64,000 nt of DNA from Yeosuana aromativorans (GCF_014646655.1 NZ_BMNR01000001.1:750572-814571), one strand, 5' to 3'; positions 9,121 through 19,560 are shown, counted from the stretch's first letter. Made by a program: numbers and translations. The notes: generated by a model not told the origin, from the letters alone.

Positions 9121-9561
9121 ATGAAAGCTTTAAAAGCAATTCTATTATCATTAATTTTAGTGCTCACTGTTTCTTGTGAAAAAAAACCATCACAAGAAGC
9201 TCAAGCGTTTAAAAAAGCATTTAAGAATGTCATGACCGTTCATGATGAAGTGATGCCCAAAATGAACGAAATGGGTAAGTTGTCAACTGAGTTAAAGACA
9301 AAAGTTGATACTACTGCAGCGGGGAAAACCTATCAAAAAGCATTGGATTCTTTAGGAAATGCCCACACCTTAATGATGACATGGATGGAAGATTTCAGTA
9401 ATAGATTTCCGTATGCTGAAGACCGTTTAAAAGGAAAATCAACAGAACAAATTCTTGAAGATATTGAAGCACTCAAAAGCGAGAAAAAAAAGGTTGACGC
9501 TGTACAAAATGCTGTAAATGGCAGTATTAATAACGCTAAAACTGTTTTGGCTGAAGAATAA
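9121..9561 (+). CDS. Small lipoprotein, helical, function unknown
   Basis: The 146-residue product has a lipoprotein signal peptide with lipobox LTVSC, followed by EKKPS. The mature part is almost entirely charged helix with the look of a coiled coil (KKAFKNVMTVHDEVMPKMNE; EDIEALKSEKKKVDAVQNAV). Similar short flavobacterial proteins have been labelled viral A-type inclusion protein-like, which has no functional meaning. Codon usage matches the neighbours, and a terminator follows directly. Confidence 0.75.
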   Translation: MKALKAILLSLILVLTVSCEKKPSQEAQAFKKAFKNVMTVHDEVMPKMNEMGKLSTELKTKVDTTAAGKTYQKALDSLGNAHTLMMTWMEDFSNRFPYAEDRLKGKSTEQILEDIEALKSEKKKVDAVQNAVNGSINNAKTVLAEE

Positions 9562-9591
9562 GATTTCTTTTAATTAAACTATACTGATATT

Positions 9592-9622
9592 AAGCTTCTA
9601 CGTTTTTGTAGGAGCTTTTTTT
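9592..9622 (+). terminator. Terminator after the small lipoprotein gene
   Basis: AGCTTCTAC pairs with GTAGGAGCT (one G-T pair) around a short T-rich loop, followed by a T-run. It ends two bases before the convergent M28 peptidase stop. Confidence 0.75.
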
Positions 9623-9623
9623 A

Positions 9624-10580
9624 TCAATCCTGGTTAATAAAATGCATCTCATCGGTTGTTGAGGCCTTTTGTAAAATCGTTTGAAAAACATATTCACAAA
9701 CTTGTTTCTCACCTTCTAGATTTATTAAATCCAAGGTGTCTTCGGGGGTATGATATTGTGGATGCCCGCCTGTGTGAATGCCCAAAACAGAGATTCCTTT
9801 TTTATAAAAAGACACATGGTCTGACCCGCCTACAGAGCCTGCATGAACCACTGGATTCAACCCTAATGATTTTCCTAAAGTGTTCATAAAATCCACACCC
9901 CCAGGAAAGGTTCCCGCGCCACCCATATATACTTGCTTTTCGGCATTTAACCTACCAACCATGTCCAAATTAACCATGAGCTTGATTTGGGAAAGTGGCA
10001 CCGTTGGATGCTCAACAAAATACTGACTACCCAACAAGCCTTGTTCCTCGGCTCCAAAAGCAATAAATATTACACTACGCTTTAATTGTTCTCTTTTAGA
10101 AGCTAACTTTTCAGCAATTTCCAATAATGCTGATGTTCCGCTGGCATTGTCATCGGCACCGTGATACACAACACCACGTTTATCGGATTTAGACGAAGGG
10201 CCGCCAAGCCCTAAATGATCATAATGAGCTCCTAAAACAATATATTCTTGTTTTAAAACTGGATCATTCCCTTCAATAAAACCAACAACATTACAAGTTG
10301 TTACAATTGGCTTTTTTTCAATACCTTTATCTACACGCAACTCGGCTTTAAAGACTTGCTTGTAATTCCCGTTAAAAGGCTTAATCCCTAATCTTTTGAA
10401 CTCATTTTTTATATACTTGACAACCCATCTGTTTTCTTTTCCTCCCGGATATCTTCCCGCATTTTTATCTGAAGTCAAAAATTGTATGTGTTCTTTTAGT
10501 TCTCTTTGTGTAATGTCTTCTTGTGAGAATGTATTTAAACATATCATGCTCAAAAGAAAAAATAATAATATCCTTTTCAT
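9624..10580 (-). CDS. M28 family zinc aminopeptidase, secreted
   Basis: This di-zinc exopeptidase is 318 residues long with a Sec signal peptide cleaved after TFSQ. The zinc-binding set is visible in order: GAHYDHLG (His), HGADDNASGTSALLEIA (bridging Asp), FGAEEQGLLGSQYF (catalytic Glu plus Glu ligand), NLDMVGR (Asp) and GGHPQYHTPEDT (His). The location is periplasm or outside; no T9SS tail or lipobox is seen. It probably trims peptides for nutrient uptake. It is divergent from the S9 peptidase at 10696, so two peptidases share an intergenic control region. Confidence 0.92.
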   Translation of the reverse strand: MKRILLFFLLSMICLNTFSQEDITQRELKEHIQFLTSDKNAGRYPGGKENRWVVKYIKNEFKRLGIKPFNGNYKQVFKAELRVDKGIEKKPIVTTCNVVGFIEGNDPVLKQEYIVLGAHYDHLGLGGPSSKSDKRGVVYHGADDNASGTSALLEIAEKLASKREQLKRSVIFIAFGAEEQGLLGSQYFVEHPTVPLSQIKLMVNLDMVGRLNAEKQVYMGGAGTFPGGVDFMNTLGKSLGLNPVVHAGSVGGSDHVSFYKKGISVLGIHTGGHPQYHTPEDTLDLINLEGEKQVCEYVFQTILQKASTTDEMHFINQD

Positions 10581-10669
10581 GGATGCTTGTTTTATAAATT
10601 GATACTGTCAAATATAGAATAACTCTTTTTGAACGTAACAGTAAAGCTCAAATATTAACTGATTTTGCT

Positions 10670-10677
10670 TATTTTTG
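10670..10677 (+). promoter_or_regulatory. Candidate -7 box for the S9 peptidase
   Basis: TATTTTTG fits TAnnTTTG and lies 18 bases before the preferred ATG at 10696. No convincing -33 element is seen. Confidence 0.45.
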
Positions 10678-10695
10678 GTAGTAAAGATCATCACA

Positions 10696-12843
10696 ATGAA
10701 AAAAATATTTTTATCCATCATTTTACTTGTTTTATTAATAAATTGCAAAAATGAACCAACAGAAAAAAAAGCGTTATCCGTGAATTATCCCACAACAAAA
10801 ACCGTAGACACTGTTGATACTTATTTTGGTGTTGAAGTAAAAGATCCCTATAGATGGCTGGAGGACGACAGAAGTAGTGAAACCGAGGCGTGGGTAACTT
10901 CTGAAAACAAAACGACTTTTGACTATTTAGACAAAATCCCTTTTAGAAAAGAAATCAAAGACAGGCTTTCCAGCTTATGGAATTATGAAAAAATTGGAGC
11001 GCCATTCATTGAAGGTGATTATACCTATTTCTCAAAAAACGATGGTTTGCAAAACCAAAACGTTTATTATAGAAAGAAAAGTGATGGAGAAGCTGAGGTG
11101 TTTTTGGACCCCAATACCTTTTCTAAGGACGGCACGATATCACTTGGAGAATTAAGTTTTTCGAAAAACGGTGAAATTCTTGCCTATTCCATCTCCGAAG
11201 GCGGTAGTGATTGGCGAAAAGTAATCGTGATGGATGTTGAAACGAGAACCATTATTGAAGACACGCTTAATGATATTAAGTTTAGCCAAATTTCATGGTA
11301 TAAAAATGAAGGTTTTTATTATTCAAGCTATGATAAACCAAATGGCAGTGAGCTATCGGCCAAAACAGACAGGCACAAAGTATATTATCACAAACTTGGG
11401 ACTCCGCAAAAAGAAGATGTTTTGGTTTTTGGCGGTCAACCAGATGAAAAATACCGCTATATTTATGGGAATGTTACAGAAGATAATAAATATTTAATTA
11501 TTACACCAAGGAACTCAACTACTGGAAACAAGCTGTACATTAAGGATTTAACGGTTCCAAACAGTAACCTAATACCCATATTGGACCATACAGATAGTGA
11601 CACTTATGTATTGGAAAATGAGGGAGATAAATTATTTCTGGTCACAAATCTTAATGCACCAAATAAAAAAATTGTAACCGTTGATGCCTCAAATCCAACA
11701 CCAGAAAATTGGGTAGATTTTATTCCAGAAACCGATAATGTTTTAACACCGACTAAAGGTGGTGGTTTTTTCTTTGCCAATTATATGGTTGATGTCATTT
11801 CACAGGTAAAACAATATGATTATAAAGGGAATCTTATAAGGGAAATTGAACTACCGGGGTTAGGCACTGCTAGTGGTTTTAGTGGTAAAAAAGAAGATTC
11901 GGTCGTTTATTATGCCTTTACCAATTACCATACACCAACCAGTATTTATTCATTAAATCCAAAAACAGGAGAAACTGCCTTGTATTGGAAACCTAAAATA
12001 GATTATGATAGTGATGCCTATGAAAGTGATCAGGTTTTTTATAATTCTAAAGACGGCACAAAAATCCCTATGATAATTACTTATAAAAAAGGGTTGGTTC
12101 GCAATGGTAAAAACCCTACTATTTTATATGGTTATGGTGGATTCAATATTAGTTTAACTCCTGCTTTTAGTATTTCCAATGCCGTTTGGATGGAACAAGG
12201 CGGTATTTTGGCTGTTCCTAATCTTCGTGGCGGCGGTGAATACGGTCGTGCCTGGCATAATGCCGGAATCAAAATGCAAAAACAGAATGTCTTTGACGAT
12301 TTTATAGGAGCTGGCAAGTATTTAATTGCTAACCATTACACATCACGTGATTATCTAGCTATTAGAGGAGGGTCCAATGGTGGATTATTGGTAGGTGCTA
12401 CCATGACGCAACGTCCTGATTTAGCTAAAGTAGCACTGCCAGCCGTGGGAGTTTTAGACATGCTGCGTTACCACACCTTTACAGCTGGAGCTGGTTGGGC
12501 TTATGATTATGGTACAGCTGAAGATAGCAAAGAGATGTTTGAGTATCTTAAAGGGTATTCGCCTGTTCATAATGTAAAAGAAGGTGTTGAATACCCTGCC
12601 ACATTGATTACAACAGGAGATCATGACGACCGTGTGGTACCAGCGCATAGTTTTAAATTTGCTGCCGAATTACAACAAAAACAAACCGGAACAACCCCCA
12701 TATTAATTAGAATAGAAACCAATGCCGGCCATGGAGCTGGAACACCAATCAGTAAAATCATTGAACAATATGCCGATATTTTTGCGTTTACCTTGTTTAA
12801 TATGGGATTTAATAGTTTGCCAAATGAAAAAATAAAGACATAA
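10696..12843 (+). CDS. S9 family prolyl oligopeptidase, lipoprotein
   Basis: This serine peptidase cleaves after proline in short peptides. From the ATG at 10696 it has 715 residues, close to the prolyl-oligopeptidase norm plus a lipoprotein signal (VLLINC, then KNEP). The beta-propeller domain (about 90-420) includes [15 protein letters not shown] just upstream. The alpha/beta-hydrolase domain has Ser560 in RGGSNGGLL, Asp645 in GDHDDRV and His679 in NAGHGAG. All three catalytic residues are intact. The earlier frame start at 10675 would lie across the -7 box and would destroy the signal peptide. It is likely cell-envelope anchored. Confidence 0.93.
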   Translation: MKKIFLSIILLVLLINCKNEPTEKKALSVNYPTTKTVDTVDTYFGVEVKDPYRWLEDDRSSETEAWVTSENKTTFDYLDKIPFRKEIKDRLSSLWNYEKIGAPFIEGDYTYFSKNDGLQNQNVYYRKKSDGEAEVFLDPNTFSKDGTISLGELSFSKNGEILAYSISEGGSDWRKVIVMDVETRTIIEDTLNDIKFSQISWYKNEGFYYSSYDKPNGSELSAKTDRHKVYYHKLGTPQKEDVLVFGGQPDEKYRYIYGNVTEDNKYLIITPRNSTTGNKLYIKDLTVPNSNLIPILDHTDSDTYVLENEGDKLFLVTNLNAPNKKIVTVDASNPTPENWVDFIPETDNVLTPTKGGGFFFANYMVDVISQVKQYDYKGNLIREIELPGLGTASGFSGKKEDSVVYYAFTNYHTPTSIYSLNPKTGETALYWKPKIDYDSDAYESDQVFYNSKDGTKIPMIITYKKGLVRNGKNPTILYGYGGFNISLTPAFSISNAVWMEQGGILAVPNLRGGGEYGRAWHNAGIKMQKQNVFDDFIGAGKYLIANHYTSRDYLAIRGGSNGGLLVGATMTQRPDLAKVALPAVGVLDMLRYHTFTAGAGWAYDYGTAEDSKEMFEYLKGYSPVHNVKEGVEYPATLITTGDHDDRVVPAHSFKFAAELQQKQTGTTPILIRIETNAGHGAGTPISKIIEQYADIFAFTLFNMGFNSLPNEKIKT

Positions 12844-12877
12844 TGTAAAAAGACCTTAATTATGGTATTTTTGCATC

Positions 12878-13792
12878 ATGCTACAGGTAAAAAACATGAC
12901 GTTTGGCTATCAAGACAAACCCATTATAGAGAACATAAGTTTTAAAGCAGACAGAGGGGAACATCTTTCCATTATTGGCGAAAGTGGTTCTGGCAAGAGT
13001 ACACTCTTAAAACTAGTGTATGGAACCTATGATTTGGACGAAGGTCAAATATTTTGGGGAGAACATAAGATTTTAGGCCCCAAATACAATCTAATCATTG
13101 ACCCTGAATACATGAAATATGTTGCTCAAGAATTTGATTTGATGCCCTTTACCTCGGTGGCTGAAAATATTGGTGAATTTCTTTCAAACTTTTATCCTGA
13201 AGAAAAACAACAGCGTATTGCTGAACTTTTAAAAGTTGTTGAACTGGAAGCTTTTGCCAAAACCAAGGTTAAACTATTAAGTGGTGGACAAAAGCAACGT
13301 GTGGCATTGGCCAGGGCGTTAGCCAAACAACCAGAAATCATATTGCTTGATGAGCCATTTAGCCATATCGATAATTTTAAAAAACAGTCACTCAGAAGAA
13401 GCCTTTTTAAATACTTGAAGGATAAACAGATTACCTGTATTGTAGCCACTCATGACCAAGAAGATGTCATTTCGTTTTCAGATAATATGATGGTGTTACA
13501 CAATGCGCGGATTTTAGCTTACGGAAGTCCAAAAGATTTATACAATAATCCTAAAGATAAATTGGTAGCCTCCTTTTTCGGTGAATTTAATTTGATGAAA
13601 AATCTCGGTATTGTGTATGCCAATCAGTTAAAAGTCGTGCCTAAATCAACCATCGAAGCAACCGTTAAAAAATCATATTTTAAAGGACATTATTACTTAA
13701 TTGAGGCCACAGTAAATGAAGATACCGTATTTTTTGAACACGACACTGCTTTACAAAAGGGATTAAACGTGTTCCTAAAAGTCATCAAATAA
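12878..13792 (+). CDS. ABC transporter ATP-binding protein
   Basis: This 304-residue ATPase has Walker A GESGSGKST near residue 40, Q-loop region YVAQEFDLMP, signature LSGGQKQRVALARAL, Walker B IILLDEP and switch His in ATHDQED. The family resembles the ferric/spermidine/polyol importer subunits, which carry a C-terminal regulatory domain. Residues about 235-304 could be such a TOBE-like piece. No permease or binding protein is adjacent, so the substrate cannot be assigned. The 3' end overlaps the convergent Gre-like gene by eight bases. Confidence 0.9.
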   Translation: MLQVKNMTFGYQDKPIIENISFKADRGEHLSIIGESGSGKSTLLKLVYGTYDLDEGQIFWGEHKILGPKYNLIIDPEYMKYVAQEFDLMPFTSVAENIGEFLSNFYPEEKQQRIAELLKVVELEAFAKTKVKLLSGGQKQRVALARALAKQPEIILLDEPFSHIDNFKKQSLRRSLFKYLKDKQITCIVATHDQEDVISFSDNMMVLHNARILAYGSPKDLYNNPKDKLVASFFGEFNLMKNLGIVYANQLKVVPKSTIEATVKKSYFKGHYYLIEATVNEDTVFFEHDTALQKGLNVFLKVIK

Positions 13793-14246
13793 CCTGTTCT
13801 ATTTTAAATTTTTGATTTCTAAAATCAACTATATCTCCAACCTGTTTTGAAATTAGCATTTGCCCAATTGGTGACAGTTGTGAAATGGCATAAAATTTTT
13901 GGTCTTTAAATGTGAGTTCGCCTGCTGAAATAGCAATAAAATAATTCACGCTTGAAGTAAACACCACACTGCCCAAACCTATTTTTTCATGGCTTTTTGA
14001 GATATCGATTTTTGCCAGTATTTCCTGTAGTTTTTGGATTTCCACTAATTGATTTCCAGCTTTTTCACCTTCCAACTGAAGCATGGCTCGTCCTGTTTCA
14101 TGCTTATCGCCGGCTGTGCTTTTTGTTTCTGAAAGCAAACTCTCTTGAACTTCCTCAATTACTTTTTGAACGTTGCCCAGTCTTGCTTCAACATATTCCA
14201 AACATTGTTGAAATAAATTTTTCTTGATTTCCAATTGAGCGTTCAT
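13785..14246 (-). CDS. GreA/GreB family elongation factor-like protein
   Basis: The 153 residues comprise an N-terminal long helical part (about 1-85, with GDKHETGRAMLQLEGEKAG) and a C-terminal FKBP-like GreA/GreB domain ending SPIGQMLISKQVGDIVDF. In transcription factors of this family the coiled coil enters the RNA polymerase secondary channel. Whether the short coiled coil here has the catalytic acidic tip is unclear, so it could be a Rnk-like variant. It is the last gene of the FAD oxidoreductase / mtgA / Gre operon, with a start overlapping mtgA by four bases. Confidence 0.82.
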   Translation of the reverse strand: MNAQLEIKKNLFQQCLEYVEARLGNVQKVIEEVQESLLSETKSTAGDKHETGRAMLQLEGEKAGNQLVEIQKLQEILAKIDISKSHEKIGLGSVVFTSSVNYFIAISAGELTFKDQKFYAISQLSPIGQMLISKQVGDIVDFRNQKFKIEQVI

Positions 14247-14935
14247 TTTTTAGTATCATAATCAAGCGGTCCATAAAACCCCATTTGTCTTACAATCCAG
14301 TTCTTTCTTCCTTCAATATAATTTGTGGCCGGATTGGCCCGATATCTTAAAGGATTTGGTAAAATGGCAGCAAGAGCGGCGGCCTCATTCCTATTTAATT
14401 TTATGGCTGATTTTTTAAACCAAAATTTGGAGGCTGCTTCTGCTCCGTAAACACCATTTCCCATTTCAATACTGTTCAAATACACTTCCATGATACGCTC
14501 TTTGGACCAAATTAATTCTATTAAAAATGTGAAATACACTTCAAGCCCTTTACGGAACCAACTGCGTTGTGGCCATAAAAACACATTTTTGGCAGTTTGT
14601 TGGCTAATGGTGCTGGCGCCTTTTATACGTCTTCCTTTTTGGTTGTTATCCATTGCTTTTTGAATGGCCTTAAAATCAAAACCATGATGGTTTAAGAAAT
14701 TTTGATCTTCACTGCAAATAACGGCCAGTTGCAGGTTTTTGGAAATCTTATCAATAGAGACCCAGTCGTGTTTTAAAACCAATGGTTTATTGTTTTGGTA
14801 TTGCTCAACATTTCTGATTAACATTAATGGGGTAATAGGCACAGGAATCCACCTGAACAAAACAACCAAAACAATAGAAAATATCACTAACCACAGTAGT
14901 ACTTTAACTATAAATTTGAAGAATTTCTTTATCAT
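14243..14935 (-). CDS. mtgA: Monofunctional biosynthetic peptidoglycan transglycosylase
   Basis: This GT51 enzyme polymerises lipid II into glycan strands. The 230 residues have one N-terminal membrane anchor (FIVKVLLWLVIFSIVLVVLF). Characteristic motifs are ICSEDQNFLNHHGFDFKAI (catalytic Glu in EDQNF), GASTISQQTAKNVFLW, and KERIMEVYLNSIEMGNGVYG. There is no transpeptidase domain, consistent with MtgA. The upstream FAD gene ends one base before its start region, so coupling is likely. Confidence 0.95.
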   Translation of the reverse strand: MIKKFFKFIVKVLLWLVIFSIVLVVLFRWIPVPITPLMLIRNVEQYQNNKPLVLKHDWVSIDKISKNLQLAVICSEDQNFLNHHGFDFKAIQKAMDNNQKGRRIKGASTISQQTAKNVFLWPQRSWFRKGLEVYFTFLIELIWSKERIMEVYLNSIEMGNGVYGAEAASKFWFKKSAIKLNRNEAAALAAILPNPLRYRANPATNYIEGRKNWIVRQMGFYGPLDYDTKK

Positions 14936-14936
14936 A

Positions 14937-16052
14937 TCAATCCGTTATCTGTGCTAATTCCTTACCAATTGTTGACCCAATGGCTACGCCTATGCCACCC
15001 AGTCTCACACCACAAAACACATGATTGCTTATTTGTTTTACTATGGCTTTCTTTTGATTGCCAACGCCCATAATACCACTCCAACGGTGCTCAATTTCAA
15101 AAGGTGTTGTTGGTAAAATGGTGTCTTTTAAAATAGTTTCCAAGCTATTTTGAATTAAAGTTGTTTGCGAAAATGCCGTGGTTTCCTCACCCTTAAAATC
15201 CAAATTACGGCCACCACCAAACAAAATCCTGTCATCAATGTTTCTAAAATAATAATACCCTCTATCTAAATGAAAGGTGCCTTTTATACGTAAGTTCTTA
15301 ATTGGTTTGGTTATTAAAACCTGCGCTCTGGCAGGTTTAACAGGTTCGTTGATTAATTGTGATGCAAACCCGTTGGTTGCAACGAGCAATTTTGATGTGG
15401 AAAATTCCAAAAGATTTGTTTTTACAGAAATAGAGCTATTGGATTCCTGATAGCTTTCTACTGATATATTGTTCAATATTTTGATGTCTTTGCTCTGCAC
15501 TTTTTGCAGCAAGGCTTCCATCATCTTGCCCGTATCAATTTGTCCTTCAAACGGATTGAACACGTAGTGCTCGTTGATATTCTTAAACTGAAAACAGTTT
15601 CCCTTAATGCTAAAAACATCTGCCTTAAAAATGGGTTTCAGCAAGGAGTTAATTGCCTCTCGTTTTGATAAACAGGTTTCATAAAGGACATCATCATCTT
15701 TGGAAAACAATTCATAGCCACCATATTGCAAATAATCTATGGTTCTGTCACCAAGATTTTTTCGTAAAAGCTGCAGACCTTCCACCCGTTTTTGCACCAA
15801 ATTGAGTACCTCGGCTTCTGAATGCGCTTTTAAATCATCCAATATTTCACTGAGGCTGCCAAAACAAGCAAATCCGGCATTTTTTGTACTGGCACCTTGC
15901 GGTAAGGTTCCTTTTTCCAACACCAATATCTTTGCTTTTGGGTAACGTTCCCTTAAATGCAATGCGCAGCTTAAACCAACTATACCGCTACCAACGATAG
16001 TAAAGTCAATGTTGGTAAACCATGATTTTATTTCCCAATAAGATAGGTTCAA
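14937..16052 (-). CDS. FAD-dependent oxidoreductase (DAO family)
   Basis: This 371-residue protein of the D-amino-acid-oxidase-like family has the dinucleotide-binding motif FTIVGSGIVGLSCALHLRER close to the N-terminus and a paired glutamate in LVLEKGTLPQGAS. The GASTKNAGFACFG segment contacts FAD, and the C-terminal GVRLGGIGVAIG is the second FAD contact. It resembles the thiO/solA-like amine oxidases; the substrate is not inferable. It is the first gene of an operon with mtgA. The 174 bases upstream hold a cluster of hairpins described separately. Confidence 0.87.
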   Translation of the reverse strand: MNLSYWEIKSWFTNIDFTIVGSGIVGLSCALHLRERYPKAKILVLEKGTLPQGASTKNAGFACFGSLSEILDDLKAHSEAEVLNLVQKRVEGLQLLRKNLGDRTIDYLQYGGYELFSKDDDVLYETCLSKREAINSLLKPIFKADVFSIKGNCFQFKNINEHYVFNPFEGQIDTGKMMEALLQKVQSKDIKILNNISVESYQESNSSISVKTNLLEFSTSKLLVATNGFASQLINEPVKPARAQVLITKPIKNLRIKGTFHLDRGYYYFRNIDDRILFGGGRNLDFKGEETTAFSQTTLIQNSLETILKDTILPTTPFEIEHRWSGIMGVGNQKKAIVKQISNHVFCGVRLGGIGVAIGSTIGKELAQITD

Positions 16053-16095
16053 TGTTGTTGCTTTTAATTACTGAAATGTACTAAATTTTTGTGTT

Positions 16096-16180
16096 AAGGA
16101 TGGCAGCGGCATCCTTTTTTAGTGTGCTAAAAAAGATATAGCGAACAGCCTGACTTTTGCTTTTTATGGAAAAGCAAAAG
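16096..16180. repeat. Cluster of two hairpins upstream of the FAD gene
   Basis: AAGGATG (16096-16102) pairs with CATCCTT (16110-16116). CTTTTGCTTTT (16154-16164) pairs perfectly with AAAAGCAAAAG (16170-16180). The first is followed by a T-run on the plus strand, although no plus-strand gene ends here. This could be a dispersed intergenic element. Confidence 0.5.
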
Positions 16181-16190
16181 GAACACCATA

Positions 16191-16219
16191 AAAAAACTCC
16201 GAAATAATTTTCGGAGTTT
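16191..16219 (-). terminator. Terminator after accC
   Basis: AACTCCGAAA (16195-16204) pairs with TTTCGGAGTT (16209-16218) with a four-base loop. On the minus strand a T-run follows. It closes the fabH-accB-accC unit. Confidence 0.85.
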
Positions 16220-16226
16220 AGTATGT

Positions 16227-17579
16227 TTATTCTTCTGTTTCTGGTTGCATGACAAAGTCTTCCATAAACTTGGTGGTATAATTACCGGCTAAATAATCTG
16301 GGTGCTCCATAAGTTGTCTATGAAACGGAATGGTTGTTTTTATCCCTTCAATAACAAACTCGTCCAAAGCACGTTTCATTTTATTGATGGCCTCTTCGCG
16401 CGTTTGTGCCGTGGTAATTAACTTGGCAATCATGGAATCGTAATTCGGCGGAATGGTATAGCCAGCATATACATGCGTGTCTAAACGAACCCCGTGGCCA
16501 CCTGGCGCATGCAATACGGTTATTTTACCTGGTGATGGCCTAAAGCCATTAAACGGGTCTTCCGCATTGATTCTACACTCTATGGCATGAAGCTTAGGCG
16601 TGTAATTTTTTCCTGAAATTGGCACACCTGCGGCTACCAATATTTGTTCACGTATCAAGTCAAAATCAATAACCTGTTCGGTAATAGGGTGCTCAACCTG
16701 AATACGCGTATTCATTTCCATGAAATAAAAATTACGGTGTTTATCTACCAAGAATTCAATGGTTCCGGCACCTTCATATTTAATATATTCAGCTGCTTTT
16801 ACAGCGGCTTCTCCCATTTTGTTACGAAGTGCAGTTGTCATAAACGGAGACGGCACTTCTTCTGTTAACTTTTGATGACGGCGTTGAATGGAACAATCGC
16901 GTTCTGATAAATGACAGGCTTTTCCTGTGGAATCCCCTACAACTTGAATTTCAATATGTCTGGGCTCTTCAATAAGTTTCTCCATGTACATATCATCATT
17001 CCCAAATGCCGCTTTACTTTCTTGTCTGGCCGATTCCCAAGCTTCTTTTAGTTTTTCTGGTTTCCAAACGGCACGCATTCCTTTTCCACCTCCTCCAGCG
17101 GAGGCTTTAAGCATAACTGGATAACCGGTTTCCTTTGCTATTTTTTCACATTCTTCAAAAGACTCAATAATGCCATCACTTCCTGGAACACAAGGAACAC
17201 CGGCTGCTTTCATGGTGGCTTTCGCATTGGCTTTATCACCCATTCTGTCAATCATTTCTGGGGATGCACCAATGAATTTAATACCATGTTCGCCACAGAT
17301 TTTAGAGAACTTGGCATTTTCTGATAAGAATCCGTATCCTGGGTGAATGGCATCTGCATTGGTGATTTCTGCAGCTGCAATGATATTTGACATTTTTAAG
17401 TACGAGTCTGTACTTGACGGTGGGCCAATGCAAACTGCTTCATCAGCAAATTTAACGTGTAAACTTTCGGCATCTGCTGTTGAATAGATGGCAACCGTTT
17501 TAATTCCCATTTCTTTACAGGTTCTAATAACACGCAGTGCTATTTCTCCTCTGTTGGCAATTAATATTTTTTTAAACAT
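16227..17579 (-). CDS. accC: Acetyl-CoA carboxylase biotin carboxylase subunit
   Basis: AccC carboxylates biotin carried by AccB, using ATP and bicarbonate, the first half of malonyl-CoA formation. The 450 residues match the family. Motifs are [20 protein letters not shown] at the N-terminus, [13 protein letters not shown], the ATP-grasp glycine-rich loop [12 protein letters not shown], the EERHIEIQ-equivalent [13 protein letters not shown], and [14 protein letters not shown] with the catalytic Glu and Arg. It lies 84 bases downstream of accB in the order fabH-accB-accC and is followed by a terminator. Confidence 0.97.
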   Translation of the reverse strand: MFKKILIANRGEIALRVIRTCKEMGIKTVAIYSTADAESLHVKFADEAVCIGPPSSTDSYLKMSNIIAAAEITNADAIHPGYGFLSENAKFSKICGEHGIKFIGASPEMIDRMGDKANAKATMKAAGVPCVPGSDGIIESFEECEKIAKETGYPVMLKASAGGGGKGMRAVWKPEKLKEAWESARQESKAAFGNDDMYMEKLIEEPRHIEIQVVGDSTGKACHLSERDCSIQRRHQKLTEEVPSPFMTTALRNKMGEAAVKAAEYIKYEGAGTIEFLVDKHRNFYFMEMNTRIQVEHPITEQVIDFDLIREQILVAAGVPISGKNYTPKLHAIECRINAEDPFNGFRPSPGKITVLHAPGGHGVRLDTHVYAGYTIPPNYDSMIAKLITTAQTREEAINKMKRALDEFVIEGIKTTIPFHRQLMEHPDYLAGNYTTKFMEDFVMQPETEE

Positions 17580-17662
17580 AACTTTAATTTTAAAAATTCA
17601 ATTCCAAGCACCAAATTCCAACAATTGGATTTAGGGATTTGTGTATTGGAATTTTTAATGGG

Positions 17663-18154
17663 TTATGACGGATCTACTAAAAATAGTGGCTGATCGAATT
17701 CTACAGGAGACGCATCGTCAACTAATATCTTGACTACTTTTCCTGAAACCTCAGATTCTATTTCGTTGAATAGTTTCATAGCTTCTATGATACAAAGTAC
17801 ATCGCCTTCGGCAATGGTTTGACCAACTTCAACAAACAATGGTTTATCTGGTGATGGTTTTCTGTAGAAAGTACCAATGATTGGTGATTTTATGGTTATG
17901 TATTTTGAATCATCTTCAGATTTTGCAACTGGTGCGGCTGGTGCTGGTGTTTCAGATGCTTGAGGAGCAGTTTCTTTGGACATGACAACTGGGCTTTGTG
18001 CCACAGGTGCTTCTGAGATGTATCGTACTTGAGTAGTATCTGATTCTGATACGGTTTTAATGGTGATTTTTATGTCTTCCATTTCGAGTTTAACCTCGCT
18101 TGCTCCAGATTTGGCAACAAACTTAATTAAGTTTTGAATCTCTTTTAAATCCAT
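17663..18154 (-). CDS. accB: Biotin carboxyl carrier protein of acetyl-CoA carboxylase
   Basis: This 163-residue protein has an N-terminal dimerisation or association segment ([20 protein letters not shown]), a flexible Ala/Pro-rich linker at about residues 60-85, and a C-terminal biotinyl domain with the biotinylation site [10 protein letters not shown] (Lys modified by BirA). It carries carboxyl groups between AccC and the carboxyltransferase. The length and linker are typical. It is in operon with fabH 12 bases upstream and with accC downstream. Confidence 0.96.
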   Translation of the reverse strand: MDLKEIQNLIKFVAKSGASEVKLEMEDIKITIKTVSESDTTQVRYISEAPVAQSPVVMSKETAPQASETPAPAAPVAKSEDDSKYITIKSPIIGTFYRKPSPDKPLFVEVGQTIAEGDVLCIIEAMKLFNEIESEVSGKVVKILVDDASPVEFDQPLFLVDPS

Positions 18155-18165
18155 AATATAGTTTT

Positions 18166-19170
18166 TTAGTTAGTAGAATGCGTATATGCCCACTTCAAGT
18201 AGATTGACCCCCAAGTAAATCCACCACCAAAGGCTGCAAAAATTAGATTATCTCCTTTTTTGAGTTGTGATTCGTAATCGTTTAATAATAACGGCAAAGT
18301 TGCTGAAGTCGTATTTCCATATTTATGGATGTTCATCATGACTTTTTCTGACTCAAGACCCATTCTGCTTGCCGTAGCATCAATAATACGTTTATTGGCT
18401 TGATGTGCCACTAGCCAAGCCACATCTTCTTTTGTCAGGTTGTTTCGCTGCAACATTTCTGAGGAAACGTCTGCCATTCTTGACACCGCATTTTTAAAAA
18501 CGGTTTTTCCGTCTTGAAAAATATATTGCTTTCCTTCTTCAACGGCTTCTGGTGTAATGGGATATGATGATCCGCCATACGTGGCTTGCAGAAATTCTCT
18601 ACCTGATCCGTCACTTCTCAAATACTCGTCTTGTAATCCAAGATTTTCTGTAGTTGGCTCAAACAACACAGCTCCGGCTCCATCTCCAAAAATAATACAG
18701 GTTGCTCTATCCTTATAATTAATCATTGAAGAGTTTTTGTCAGCTCCAATTAAAAGAACATTTTTGTATTTACCGGACTCAATATATCGTGCAGCAACAG
18801 ACATGCCATATAAAAAACTTGAACAAGCGGCTTCCAAATCAAAAGCAAACGCATTGACAGCGCCAATATTTGTTGCCGTGAATGCAGCTGTGGCAGCGGC
18901 TTTCATATCTGGTGTGGCAGTAGCAACAATTACCAGTTCAATATCTTTGGGGTCTATTCCTTTTTTGTTTATTAGATCTTGAGCGGCTTTAATGGCTAAA
19001 TAAGAAGTGCCTTTGCCAACGTCTTTAAGAATTCTACGTTCTTTGATTCCGGTACGGGTAGTAATCCATTCATCATTAGTGTCAACCATGGTCTCAAGAA
19101 TTTGATTGGTTAACACATATTCCGGTACATAAGCACCTACAGCTGTAATGGCTGCTGATATTTTACTCAT
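18166..19170 (-). CDS. fabH: Beta-ketoacyl-ACP synthase III
   Basis: FabH condenses acyl-CoA with malonyl-ACP to start fatty-acid synthesis. The 334 residues contain the catalytic triad: Cys116 in [12 protein letters not shown], His in [11 protein letters not shown], and Asn in [12 protein letters not shown]. The N-terminal [11 protein letters not shown] is also standard. The ATG at 19170 agrees with family starts. It heads the fabH-accB-accC unit, and a terminator between it and rpmF shows that it is transcribed from its own promoter. Confidence 0.96.
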   Translation of the reverse strand: MSKISAAITAVGAYVPEYVLTNQILETMVDTNDEWITTRTGIKERRILKDVGKGTSYLAIKAAQDLINKKGIDPKDIELVIVATATPDMKAAATAAFTATNIGAVNAFAFDLEAACSSFLYGMSVAARYIESGKYKNVLLIGADKNSSMINYKDRATCIIFGDGAGAVLFEPTTENLGLQDEYLRSDGSGREFLQATYGGSSYPITPEAVEEGKQYIFQDGKTVFKNAVSRMADVSSEMLQRNNLTKEDVAWLVAHQANKRIIDATASRMGLESEKVMMNIHKYGNTTSATLPLLLNDYESQLKKGDNLIFAAFGGGFTWGSIYLKWAYTHSTN

Positions 19171-19300
19171 AACTTTATCGTTAATTCGACCAAAATTCGT
19201 AAAAAATGACCAAAATTTTCAAAAATTTGTTCAAATTACTAATTTTTGTCTAATATTACGCAAATTAAGTTGTTTTTGGCTCTTAGAAAAACTTATCATA

Positions 19301-19328
19301 AAAAAAACGCTCACATGTGAGCGCTTTG
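19301..19328 (-). terminator. Terminator after rpmF
   Basis: A perfect 16-base palindrome CGCTCACATGTGAGCG (19308-19323) is followed by a long T-run on the minus strand. It ends the DUF177-rpmF unit 20 bases after the rpmF stop. Confidence 0.85.
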
Positions 19329-19347
19329 TTATTAAAGTTTAACCTTT

Positions 19348-19551
19348 TTAAGCTACGTTTTCTATTGCTTCAGAATTATCAATCAACACTTGACCTCGGT
19401 AATATAATTTACCTTCGTGCCAGTGAGCTCTATGGTACAAGTGAGCTTCTCCTGTTGTAGGACATGTTGCAATTGTTGGCGCAGTTGCTTTATAATGGGT
19501 TCTTCTTTTATCTCTTCTAGTTTTCGAGATTTTTCTCTTAGGATGTGCCAT
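19348..19551 (-). CDS. rpmF: 50S ribosomal protein L32
   Basis: This 67-residue basic protein of the large subunit begins [20 protein letters not shown], the L32 signature. The usual zinc-ribbon cysteine pairs are reduced: only [11 protein letters not shown] is seen, with one Cys. This matches the zinc-independent (C-minus) type common in this phylum. It lies ten bases downstream of the DUF177 gene, the classic yceD-rpmF arrangement. Confidence 0.96.
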   Translation of the reverse strand: MAHPKRKISKTRRDKRRTHYKATAPTIATCPTTGEAHLYHRAHWHEGKLYYRGQVLIDNSEAIENVA

Positions 19552-19560
19552 TTTCTATCG

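Noticed and set aside
12866-12873. TATTTTTG as promoter of the ABC ATPase
   Set aside because: It is only five bases before the ATG, so transcription would start at or inside the start codon, and a later Met would cut into the ATPase N-terminus.
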